Below are positions 53,597 through 64,000 of a DNA stretch of 64,000 nucleotides, in pieces. Under the pieces are notes generated by a model. The model was not told where the DNA came from. It ran no database searches and worked only from the letters and a program-made list of their open reading frames with translations. The DNA is from Roseivivax sp. GX 12232 (lineage in GTDB: Bacteria; Pseudomonadota; Alphaproteobacteria; Rhodobacterales; Rhodobacteraceae), in contig NZ_JAJSEC010000009.1 in assembly GCF_021272185.1 (NCBI RefSeq), positions 144,241 through 208,240 on the forward strand, given 5' to 3'. Positions within the stretch are counted from its first letter, which is position 1. The number at the start of each line of letters is the position of its first letter. A program made the position numbers and the translations under genes.

Positions 53597-54820
53597 TCAG
53601 GCCGGGTCCAGCCTCGCGATCTGGCGTTCGCGGCGGATCACCACGAGGATCGCCAGAACGCCGAAGATCGCGGTGACGAGCTGCAGCCAGAGAAGCGGCC
53701 AGGGCCCGGTTCCGGGCTGCAAAAGCATCCCCGCGAGCGCCGAGAGCGCCGCGCCGAGACCGATCATGATGGCGCCGGCAAGCCCCGAGGCGGTGCCCGC
53801 CAGGTGCGGGCGGACCGAGAGCGCGCCGGCGGTGCCGTTGGGGATGGTCATGCCGTTGCCGAGGCCCACGAAACACATGAAGCCGAAGAAGCTCAGCGCC
53901 GAGCCCCAGCCCATCAGGAAGACCAGCATGGAGATCAGGATGCCCGCGCCGTTGATCAGCGCGCCGGCCAGCACCATGCGGTTGACCCCGAAGCGGGTGG
54001 AGAAGCGGCCCGAGGCGAAATTGCCGAGGAAATAGCCCACCGCCGGGGCGCCGAAATAGATGCCGAGCCATGCAGGGCTGAGGCCGAAGACCTCGGTGCC
54101 GACAAAGGGCGCGCCGCCGAGATAGGAGAAGAAGGCCCCCGACGACATGCCCGCGGCCATGGCGTAGCCCCAGAAGCGCGGCGAGGCGAAAAGCTCGGGG
54201 TATTCGCGGAACTGCTGGATCAGCGTCAGCCCCGAGGGGCGCGCGGTCTCGCCCAGGTCGCGCCAGGTCAGCCAGAAGATCGCGAGCCCCAGCGCCAGGA
54301 GCAGCCAGAAGTTGGCCTGCCAGCCGAAAAGCTCGTCGAGCACGCCGCCGATCGCCGGGCCGATCATCGGCACCACCGCCATGCCCATGGTGACATAGCC
54401 GATCATCGAGGCGGCGCGGTCCTGGGGGACCATGTCGCGCACCACCGCGCGGCTCAGCACCATGGCGGTCACGATGGCCGCCTGCATCATGCGGAAGACC
54501 AGGAAGACATAGACATTGGTCGAGATCAGGCAGCCGAGCGTGGCCAGGCAGAAGATCGCGATGCCGCCGAGGATCACCGGGCGGCGGCCGATCTTGTCGG
54601 AGATCGGGCCGACGAAGATCTGCAGGATGGCGTTGACCGCGAGATAGACCGCCACCGACAACTGGATCAGCCGGTACTCGGTGTCGAAATATTCGACCAT
54701 CCGCGGCAGGCTCGGCAGGAAGATGTTCATCGCCGAGGCCGAGACGCCCGAAAGCAGGATCAGCGTGGCAAGATGCGGCGGGGTGCTGCGGTCGAGAAAC
54801 CGCGTGTCGGGGGCGCTCAT
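53597..54820 (-). CDS. Bcr/CflA-type MFS transporter
   Basis: Inner-membrane drug:H+ antiporter-like protein of 407 residues with 12 predicted helices. DHA1/Bcr-like features: LILLSGVSASAMNIFLPSLP in TM1, the loop motif GPISDKIGRRPVILGG (motif A), and RMMQAAIVTAMVLSRAVVRD in TM5. ATG 54820; the longer frame to 54988 is rejected as it crosses the operator region. It is inserted between pccR and pccB and read towards pccR. Export of a short-chain acid or related metabolite is conceivable; the substrate is unknown. Confidence 0.9.
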   Translation of the reverse strand: MSAPDTRFLDRSTPPHLATLILLSGVSASAMNIFLPSLPRMVEYFDTEYRLIQLSVAVYLAVNAILQIFVGPISDKIGRRPVILGGIAIFCLATLGCLISTNVYVFLVFRMMQAAIVTAMVLSRAVVRDMVPQDRAASMIGYVTMGMAVVPMIGPAIGGVLDELFGWQANFWLLLALGLAIFWLTWRDLGETARPSGLTLIQQFREYPELFASPRFWGYAMAAGMSSGAFFSYLGGAPFVGTEVFGLSPAWLGIYFGAPAVGYFLGNFASGRFSTRFGVNRMVLAGALINGAGILISMLVFLMGWGSALSFFGFMCFVGLGNGMTIPNGTAGALSVRPHLAGTASGLAGAIMIGLGAALSALAGMLLQPGTGPWPLLWLQLVTAIFGVLAILVVIRRERQIARLDPA

Positions 54821-54881
54821 GGGCAAAGCTCTAGGCCCGGCGGTGCCGGAAGTCCATAAAGCCGCGTCGCGCTTGGGTTGA

Positions 54882-54934
54882 TTTGCGGATTTGCAATTCG
54901 CAAAGTAAAGATTTTCCAAACTTTGCAAATTTGC
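54882..54934 (+). promoter_or_regulatory. Candidate PccR operators in front of pccB
   Basis: TTTGC at 54882, an inverted repeat TTTGC-N5-GCAAA at 54890-54904, the perfect palindrome TTTGCAAA at 54922-54929 and TTTGC again at 54930. They lie 66-118 bp before the pccB ATG in a markedly AT-rich patch, and face the MFS gene on the other side. A PccR-controlled divergent promoter is inferred from the sites and the regulator gene nearby. Confidence 0.75.
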
Positions 54935-54999
54935 CGAATTTTTCTTGTCCGGCCCCCCGCGATTTGGCAGGTGCAGCTTATGCGACAAGGGAGTGGGTC

Positions 55000-56532
55000 A
55001 TGAAAGATATCCTGCGCGAGCTGGAAGAGCGGCGCACCGAGGCGCGGCTCGGGGGCGGGCAGAAGCGCATCGACGCGCAGCACGCCAAGGGCAAGCTGAC
55101 CGCGCGCGAGCGCATCGAACTGCTGCTCGACGAGGGCTCCTTCGAGGAGTTCGACATGTTCGTGGCCCATCGCTGCACCGATTTCGGCATGGAGAAACAG
55201 CGCCCCTACGGCGACGGCGTGATCACCGGCTGGGGCACGATCAACGGCCGCATGGTCTATGTCTTCAGCCAGGACTTCACCGTCTTCGGCGGCTCGCTTT
55301 CCGAGACCCATGCCCAGAAGATCTGCAAGATCATGGACATGGCCATGCAGAACGGCGCGCCCCTGATCGGGCTGAACGACTCTGGCGGGGCCCGCATCCA
55401 GGAAGGCGTGGCGAGCCTCGCAGGCTATGCCGAGGTCTTCCAGCGCAACATCATGGCCTCGGGCGTGATCCCGCAGATCTCGGTCATCATGGGCCCCTGC
55501 GCGGGCGGGGCGGTCTACAGCCCGGCGATGACCGACTTCATCTTCATGGTGAAGGATAGCTCCTACATGTTCGTCACCGGGCCCGACGTGGTGAAGACCG
55601 TGACCAACGAGGTCGTCACCGCCGAGGAGCTGGGCGGCGCCTCGACCCACACGAAGAAAAGCTCGGTCGCCGATGCCGCCTTCGAGAACGACGTCGAGGC
55701 CCTGGCCGAGGTCCGCCGCCTCGTGGACTTCCTGCCGCTCAACAACCGCGAGAAGCCGCCGGTGCGGCCCTTCTTCGACGAGCCGGGCCGGCAGGAAGGC
55801 TCGCTCGACACTTTGGTGCCCGAGAACGCCAACACGCCCTACGACATGAAGGAGCTGATCGTGAAGGTCGCCGACGAGGGCGACTTCTATGAGATCCAGG
55901 AAGACTTCGCGAAGAACATCATCACCGGCTTCGTCCGCCTCGAGGGCCAGACCGTGGGCGTGGTGGCCAACCAGCCGATGGTGCTCGCAGGCTGCCTCGA
56001 CATCGACAGCTCGCGCAAGGCGGCGCGCTTCGTACGCTTCTGCGACGCCTTCGAGATCCCGATCCTGACCTTCGTCGACGTGCCGGGCTTCCTGCCGGGG
56101 ACCGGCCAGGAATACGGCGGCGTGATCAAGCACGGGGCGAAGCTGCTCTTTGCCTACGGCGAGGCGACGGTGCCCAAGGTCACGGTGATCACCCGCAAGG
56201 CCTATGGCGGGGCCTATGACGTGATGGCCTCGAAGCACCTGCGCGGGGATTTCAACTACGCCTGGCCCACCGCCGAGATCGCGGTGATGGGGGCCAAGGG
56301 CGCGACCGAGATCCTCTATCGCTCCGAGCTGGGCGATGCCGAGAAGATCGCCGCGCGCACCCAGGAATACGAGGACCGCTTCGCCAATCCCTTCGTCGCG
56401 GCCGAAAAAGGCTTCATCGACGAGGTGATCCAGCCGCGCTCGACGCGGCGGCGGGTCAGCCGCGCCTTTGCCTCGCTCCGGGGCAAGAAGCTCGAGAATC
56501 CCTGGAAGAAGCACGACAACATTCCGCTGTGA
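55000..56532 (+). CDS. pccB: Propionyl-CoA carboxylase beta (carboxyltransferase) subunit
   Basis: Carboxyltransferase subunit of 510 residues moving CO2 from carboxybiotin to propionyl-CoA, giving methylmalonyl-CoA. Typical blocks: [41 protein letters not shown] (CoA-binding), [17 protein letters not shown], and [25 protein letters not shown] 55000 has GGGAG at 10 bp; the frame to 54883 crosses the operator region. It works with PccA (58755) and feeds McmA (61407), the usual propionate route. Confidence 0.96.
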   Translation: MKDILRELEERRTEARLGGGQKRIDAQHAKGKLTARERIELLLDEGSFEEFDMFVAHRCTDFGMEKQRPYGDGVITGWGTINGRMVYVFSQDFTVFGGSLSETHAQKICKIMDMAMQNGAPLIGLNDSGGARIQEGVASLAGYAEVFQRNIMASGVIPQISVIMGPCAGGAVYSPAMTDFIFMVKDSSYMFVTGPDVVKTVTNEVVTAEELGGASTHTKKSSVADAAFENDVEALAEVRRLVDFLPLNNREKPPVRPFFDEPGRQEGSLDTLVPENANTPYDMKELIVKVADEGDFYEIQEDFAKNIITGFVRLEGQTVGVVANQPMVLAGCLDIDSSRKAARFVRFCDAFEIPILTFVDVPGFLPGTGQEYGGVIKHGAKLLFAYGEATVPKVTVITRKAYGGAYDVMASKHLRGDFNYAWPTAEIAVMGAKGATEILYRSELGDAEKIAARTQEYEDRFANPFVAAEKGFIDEVIQPRSTRRRVSRAFASLRGKKLENPWKKHDNIPL

Positions 56533-56824
56533 TCCGGGCGGGCAGGGGCCAAGCGGCCTTTGCCCAGCTCCGGCGCAATGAGGCAGCAAAGGACGCGACA
56601 TGCATCGGCATGAAGCACATCGCCCAAAGATTGATCTTGCGGAAAACGCGGCGCTGCGTCAGGGTGCCGTCCAACGTCCTGGCGGCGGGGGCTTGACCCT
56701 TGCTCTGACGGCCCGGTTTCCGGGCCAGCGCCAGGAGAGAGATGCGGGTGCGACCCGCCTTTCGGCAGCCTCGGCGGGAGGAGCCCGGCAACGGGGCCGG
56801 GGCTGCCACTTTCCCCCCTTATCA
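56533..56824 (+). other. Hairpin-rich 292 bp after pccB
   Basis: No convincing gene. Three consecutive inverted repeats: GGCCCGG-TTT-CCGGGCC (56710-56726), GCGGGT-GCG-ACCCGC (56744-56758), and GGCAGCC (56764-56770) with GGCTGCC (56800-56806) enclosing smaller stems. A pyrimidine tract follows just before the next gene. This could be an RNA leader or processing structure. I compared it with cobalamin and glycine riboswitch consensus patterns and found no match. Confidence 0.45.
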
Positions 56825-57247
56825 ATGTCTTGGCCCGCGTCCCTCGCGGCATCTGCCGCCGTGGCTTTGACCCTTTGTGCCGGACCTCCCTTGGCGCAGG
56901 AGGGCGATGGTGAGGCCGAGGTCGCGCTGCCCTCGGGGGCCTCCGCGGCGCTTCAGGAGATTCTCGTCGAGGAGCGCGACAGCGGTCAGCGGCTCATGCG
57001 GATGCGCTATGTCGACCCCGCCATCACCGCCCGCGCCGAGGACCTTGAGCAGCTTTCCGCCGATATGGATTACCTCTGCCAGGAGGTGGCGCTGCCCGGT
57101 TTTCCGGCAGGGACGGCACGGCCCGACCGGCTGGTGATCTCCATCGGCTCCGAACCCTCGGTCTTCGGGGTCGCGCACCCCGGCATCACCCAGGTCTTCG
57201 AGGCCTATCGCATCGAAGACGACCGCTGCATCTGGGAGGCTTTCTGA
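56825..57247 (+). CDS. Exported protein of unknown function between pccB and pccA
   Basis: 140 residues. MSWPASLAASAAVALTLCAGPPLAQ is a Sec signal peptide cut near AQ-EG. The mature part (about 115 residues) is acidic with a mixed alpha/beta pattern (LQEILVEERDSGQRLMRMRYVDPAI in the first half; DRLVISIGSEPSVFGVAHPGITQVFEAYRI later). I chose ATG 56825 because it gives a clean signal peptide; the frame is open further upstream. I do not recognise a characterised family. It is probably a periplasmic protein conserved with this operon in related bacteria, which I cannot verify here. Confidence 0.75.
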   Translation: MSWPASLAASAAVALTLCAGPPLAQEGDGEAEVALPSGASAALQEILVEERDSGQRLMRMRYVDPAITARAEDLEQLSADMDYLCQEVALPGFPAGTARPDRLVISIGSEPSVFGVAHPGITQVFEAYRIEDDRCIWEAF

Positions 57248-57370
57248 TGAACCCGCAAGATGTTGTTTTCATGGCCCGGGCCTGTGGACAACCTGCGTCA
57301 GTCGCGCGTGATTCCGCGACTGCGCAAGGCGCCCCGTGTCTTCCGCTTTCGTCTTGCTATATGGTCGGTC

Positions 57371-57392
57371 GCGATTGCACCCAAGCAATCGC
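57371..57392. promoter_or_regulatory. Perfect inverted repeat in the gap before the 48-residue lipoprotein
   Basis: GCGATTGC (57371-57378) pairs with GCAATCGC (57385-57392) around ACCCAA. It stands 73 bp before the next ATG, with no T-tract, in a gap that is otherwise without features. It is a candidate operator for an unknown regulator. Confidence 0.4.
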
Positions 57393-57464
57393 AACCTCGA
57401 CTGGACACGGCGCATTGACTGAGGCAGCGTCCGTGCATCCGCTACGGAACAACAGGAGACAGGA

Positions 57465-57611
57465 ATGTCCAAGAGCATCAAACTTCTCGCACTTTTCGGC
57501 TTCGTCACCGCAGTCGCAGCTTGCGGCCAGCAGGCAGCCGAAGAAGAGTTCGTCGTGGTCGAGCCCGAGCCGATCACCACTGAGCCGGTCCAGACCGGCA
57601 AGTACAAGTAA
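57465..57611 (+). CDS. Small 48-residue lipoprotein
   Basis: A short gene below common ORF thresholds: MSKSIKLLALFGFVTAVAAC is a lipoprotein signal with lipobox VAAC, followed by an acidic tail (EEEFVVVEPEPITTEPVQ) of about 28 residues after the Cys. ACAGGAGACAGGA precedes ATG 57465, a strong ribosome site. It ends at TAA 57611 and is followed by a stable hairpin. The codon pattern differs from the GC3-rich neighbours, with less extreme GC in the first 20 codons. Probably an outer-membrane-anchored peptide; function unknown. Confidence 0.8.
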   Translation: MSKSIKLLALFGFVTAVAACGQQAAEEEFVVVEPEPITTEPVQTGKYK

Positions 57612-57618
57612 TCGCGTC

Positions 57619-57648
57619 CCGGGGCGGCGTCACACCGCCGCCCCGGTT
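57619..57648 (+). terminator. Stable hairpin after the 48-residue lipoprotein
   Basis: CCGGGGCGGCG pairs with CGCCGCCCCGG across a short loop, 8 bp after the TAA. Only a weak T-run (GGTTCCC) follows, so it could be an inefficient terminator or a 3'-end stabiliser. Confidence 0.6.
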
Positions 57649-57686
57649 CCCGGCCCCGCGCGGCGCCTTCTCCAGGAGGCGGGCCG

Positions 57687-58046
57687 ATGATCAAGCACCG
57701 CGGTTTCCCGGGCCGTCTGCCCGGCAGCGACTTCCAGTTCACCATCCGCCGCGCTAACCCCAAGGGCGCCACGCCGCTTGTCCGGCGCGACCGCTACGCC
57801 GACCGCCGCGCCCCCGACCGGCGCGCGGACCTGTGGTTCATGGCGGCGCTCTGGGACCAGTTCGGCAGTGAGCCCTTCGCGCGCGGCAACCTCGACGCGG
57901 GCCGGCTGTCCTGGCTCTTCGGGCGCGAGGTGCTGCCCTATGACGACCCCTTCGACCCCGAGGATTACGACGCCCTCCTGGTGATCGACGAGGCCGCCGC
58001 CCGCGCGGCCTTCCCCGAGGCCATCGACGGGGACCTCTGGGCATGA
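57687..58046 (+). CDS. Hypothetical protein, 119 residues
   Basis: A plausible gene: CCAGGAGGCGGGCCG (AGGAGG core) lies before ATG 57687, and an intrinsic terminator follows at 58212. The protein is soluble, Arg/Asp-rich at the N-terminus (RRDRYADRRAPDRRADLW) and has an aromatic, acidic C-terminal half (VLPYDDPFDPEDYDALLVIDE). No motif or family is recognised. It stands alone between two lipoprotein genes. Confidence 0.65.
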   Translation: MIKHRGFPGRLPGSDFQFTIRRANPKGATPLVRRDRYADRRAPDRRADLWFMAALWDQFGSEPFARGNLDAGRLSWLFGREVLPYDDPFDPEDYDALLVIDEAAARAAFPEAIDGDLWA

Positions 58047-58410
58047 TCTTGCCGAGCCACAGGCCCGATGAGCGGGGAGAAGCCGAAATCCGCCGCGCCG
58101 GGAATCCGGGGTTTCCGGGGCAGGGGGGCCGCGACATTCTGCCCCTGTCCCCAAGGGGATCGCACGCGGACCGGTTCGTTGCACCGGCCGTCTACCGTTA
58201 CCCTTCCCCTTCCGGGCGGTCCGGATTATCCCCGATCCGACCGCCCGGTCTTTTCCCCGATCGGCCCGCGCGCGATGCCTGCCGCCGCGCGACGGACGGG
58301 CTGCAATCCGCCCAAGACGGCTCTGATGCGCTTTTCGGATGGAACCCCGTTCGAAACTTGTGTGTTATCGCACTATCGAACGTTTCTTTGCCTATCAGGG
58401 AGCAGAATCC
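58047..58410 (+). other. Gap between hypothetical and lipoprotein genes with terminator and inverted repeat
   Basis: No gene in this 364 bp. It holds an intrinsic terminator (58212-58254) and a 7-bp inverted repeat CGTTCGA (58348-58354) / TCGAACG (58376-58382) bracketing an AT-richer stretch with TGTTAT, about 30-60 bp before the next ATG. The latter is a promoter/operator candidate for the 67-residue lipoprotein. Confidence 0.5.
58212..58254 (+). terminator. Intrinsic terminator after the 119-residue protein gene
   Basis: The stem CCGGGCGGTC(C)GGAT pairs with ATCCGACCGCCCGG (one bulged base) and is followed by TCTTTTCC. It is the second of three hairpins standing between pccB and pccA. Confidence 0.8.
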
Positions 58411-58614
58411 ATGCGTCACATCGCAAAAATCTCGGCAGTCTTCGCCCTTCTCGGTCTCGCGGCTTGCGGCGACACCCTCGGTGAGCAGGCGCTCATCGGC
58501 GGCGCGGCCGGCGCCGGCACCGCAGCAGCCACCGGCGGCGACGCCACCACGGGCGCCGTGGTCGGCGCGGCGGGCAACGTCGCTTACTGCCGGACTTATC
58601 CGAACCGCTGCTGA
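58411..58614 (+). CDS. Small 67-residue lipoprotein with a glycine-zipper-like tail
   Basis: MRHIAKISAVFALLGLAAC is a lipoprotein signal ending in LAAC. The mature part is Gly/Ala-rich (LIGGAAGAGTAAATGGDATT then GAVVGAAGN), resembling the glycine-zipper (YMGG-like) domains of small outer-membrane proteins, and ends with two cysteines in AYCRTYPNRC that could form a disulfide. ATG 58411 follows CAGGGAGCAG. The gene has its own terminator at 58660 and may have its own promoter, so it is probably a separate transcript inside the pcc locus. Confidence 0.82.
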   Translation: MRHIAKISAVFALLGLAACGDTLGEQALIGGAAGAGTAAATGGDATTGAVVGAAGNVAYCRTYPNRC

Positions 58615-58659
58615 TCGCAGCCGGACCGCGCCCGCGCGGTCCCTGACAGATATTCCGAA

Positions 58660-58694
58660 GGCCATCGGGGCAGGGCGCCCCGGTGGCCTTTTTT
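58660..58694 (+). terminator. Strong intrinsic terminator before pccA
   Basis: A 12-bp stem (58660-58671 with 58677-58688) with a 5-nt loop is followed by TTTTTT. It lies 61 bp before the pccA ATG, so pccA needs read-through or a promoter in that short stretch. Confidence 0.92.
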
Positions 58695-58754
58695 CTTTGC
58701 ACGTCGCCGAAGGGGCCCCGCGCGGCCCCGCGGCTCACTGAAGGGGGGACGCCC

Positions 58755-60755
<2,001 letters not shown>

Positions 60756-60803
60756 GGCCATGGGGCCCCGCGCGGCATATCTCCGCCCGGGCGGCGCGGC
60801 GCG

Positions 60804-61265
60804 TCACTCGCGCGGCGTGCCCTGGCGGTCGCGGATCTCCTGCTGGCGCACCGGCAGCTTGTCGATCGAGCGGCTGAGCTCGCGCACGCTCCAGGGGAAG
60901 GGCTTGCGCAGGACCCGGGTGCCGTCCTTGGCGATCAGCACCAGCATGAAGCCGCGCGGCCTGAGCTCGCGGCGCAGCGCCGAACGTGCCGCGGGGTCGG
61001 TGTCGGTCAGCACCACCACGTCGCGATCCTCGAGCGCGTCGGGCCGGTCGGCGATGAACTGCATCTGCTGGACGTATCGCGGGTCGGCCGGGCTGTCGGC
61101 GAAGACCACGATCGGCCGCTTCAGCCAGAGGAACTCCTCGAGGCTGCGCTCGCCGGCCTCCTGGACAAGCTCGGTGGGATCGGCCCCGGCATCCGCGGCC
61201 CGCGCGCCGGGCGCGGCAAGTGACATGGACAGGGTCAGGGCGAGGGCTGTGAAGATCCGCGTCAT
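60804..61265 (-). CDS. Exported DUF4174-like protein
   Basis: 153 residues, read against pccA and mcmA. MTRIFTALALTLSMSLAAPGARA is a signal peptide. The mature part looks like a thioredoxin-fold-related domain without the CxxC pair (RPIVVFADSPADPRYVQQMQ; DVVVLTDTDP; FMLVLIAKDGTRVLRKPFPW) and resembles DUF4174 proteins of Rhodobacterales. ATG 61265 is preferred to a TTG at 61274. The function is unknown; it acts in the periplasm. Confidence 0.82.
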   Translation of the reverse strand: MTRIFTALALTLSMSLAAPGARAADAGADPTELVQEAGERSLEEFLWLKRPIVVFADSPADPRYVQQMQFIADRPDALEDRDVVVLTDTDPAARSALRRELRPRGFMLVLIAKDGTRVLRKPFPWSVRELSRSIDKLPVRQQEIRDRQGTPRE

Positions 61266-61406
61266 GCTCGCCAATATATGCCCAAAACCCCCGGTTTCTA
61301 ATCCCGTAACTCCCCCCGTTCACGAAAAAATTGACGCAGGCCGCGTTCCGGGCCCGAAGGCCCCGCCGCGCCGCCCCGCACCGGCCCGACCAGAGAGGAT
61401 GACGAC

Positions 61407-63539
<2,133 letters not shown>

Positions 63540-63549
63540 GCACGCAGCC

Positions 63550-63575
63550 GGCGGGCCCCGTCACAAGGGCCCGCC
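63550..63575 (+). terminator. Hairpin after mcmA
   Basis: GGCGGGCCC (63550-63558) pairs with GGGCCCGCC (63567-63575). No T-tract follows, so its strength as a terminator is uncertain. Confidence 0.6.
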
Positions 63576-64000
63576 CGCACCCGCGCCAAAGGCAGCGCCG
63601 CCCGCGCAGGGCTCCAAGCTTGCCCGCGGAGGCCCGCCGCGCGCGGCGCTTAATGCCTGTCCCAAGCCCGCCCGGCGCCTCTCTCACGCGCGCCCGCCCG
63701 GACAGCATCCGGCGCAATCACCAATCCCGCCGCGAAGCTCGGCCAATAGCACAACCGCGCCCCGGCCCACCCTCAGCCGCGGCACCCAACCCAGGCCCGG
63801 CGCACCCTCCTTCTCCTCCCAAGGATCCCGCACTCAATCCCCCACAGCCCGACCCAAGGGACAAGGCCACCCGCCCCCTGCTTCAGCTTGGCAAAAATAC
63901 CTCGGGAGTGAATTGGCGGCACAGCCGCCAAGAGAGGGCAGCGCCCTCTAAACCCGCCCGGAGCGCGCGAAAGCGCGCCGAGGGCCAGACCAGCCGCGGG
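63576..64000. repeat. Gene-free window end with inverted copy of the intergenic repeat
   Basis: No gene is visible. Positions 63877-63911 (CCTGCTTCAGCTTGG and ATACCTCGGGAG) match the reverse complement of 52035-52080. A following hairpin-like part, GAGGGCAGCGCCCTC (63936-63950), corresponds to the CGAGGGC-TCT-GCCCTCG hairpin of the other copies. A short stem GGCGGC-ACA-GCCGCC lies at 63915-63929. Confidence 0.7.

Noticed and set aside
56533..56824. Cobalamin riboswitch upstream of the B12-dependent mutase locus
   Set aside because: The B12-box and the conserved core order are not present; GCCAGGAGA occurs but is followed by the wrong sequence and lies on the wrong side of the other elements.

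Overview
The window is about 64 kb of GC-rich chromosome from an alphaproteobacterium, most likely a member of the Rhodobacterales. The main evidence is the gene set: dusB-ntrB-ntrC-ntrY-ntrX with an NtrC that lacks the sigma54-contact loop, followed by trkA-trkH-hfq-hflX; a pccR/pccB/pccA/mcmA propionyl-CoA cluster with TTTGC/GCAAA operator half-sites; and an RNase E with a large acidic insertion. Genes are densely packed, with many ATGA, TGATG, GTGA and TTGA overlaps. I see no rRNA, tRNA, CRISPR array, transposase or phage gene.

Positions 1-15015 look like an accessory carbohydrate island. An IclR regulator and a sugar ABC ATPase are read leftwards. Divergently, a CUT1-type binding protein, two permeases (with a YjbR-like gene between them), a GH4 alpha-galactosidase, an IlvD/Edd-type sugar-acid dehydratase, an SDR, DgoK, DgoA and a GH42 beta-galactosidase are read rightwards. 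Together they describe uptake of a galactoside, its hydrolysis in the cytoplasm, and oxidative (De Ley-Doudoroff type) breakdown of galactose to pyruvate and glyceraldehyde-3-phosphate. No lactonase is visible, and the SDR has Asn where the catalytic Lys should be. A second SDR plus an FAD oxidoreductase follow after a 168-bp palindromic repeat element.

Positions 15131-32391 are core genes: hpt with a small membrane protein, a RatA/COQ10-like protein, amtB, ispD-ispF-pgpA-cinA (an overlapping leftward operon), dusB-ntrBC-ntrYX, trkAH, hfq and hflX. After a second, inverted copy of the 168-bp element come a penicillin-acylase-type hydrolase, a 3-hydroxyisobutyrate dehydrogenase-like enzyme, rne with a 455-bp leader, tusA, ccdA, a membrane-anchored alpha/beta hydrolase overlapping a cytochrome P450, a class I fructose-bisphosphate aldolase, an O-acetylhomoserine sulfhydrylase, a glycosyltransferase-like protein and an UPF0173 metallo-hydrolase.

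Positions 48376-51947 hold an 86-bp repeat pair, gatC-gatA, a lipoprotein with a calcium-binding-like motif, and an amidase that appears to start at CTG. Positions 52156-63539 are the propionate/methylmalonyl-CoA module: pccR, an MFS transporter, pccB, four small proteins (three with secretion signals) separated by hairpins, pccA, a DUF4174-like exported protein and methylmalonyl-CoA mutase. The last 460 bp contain no gene but carry a repeat shared with the 52-kb and 48-kb intergenic regions.
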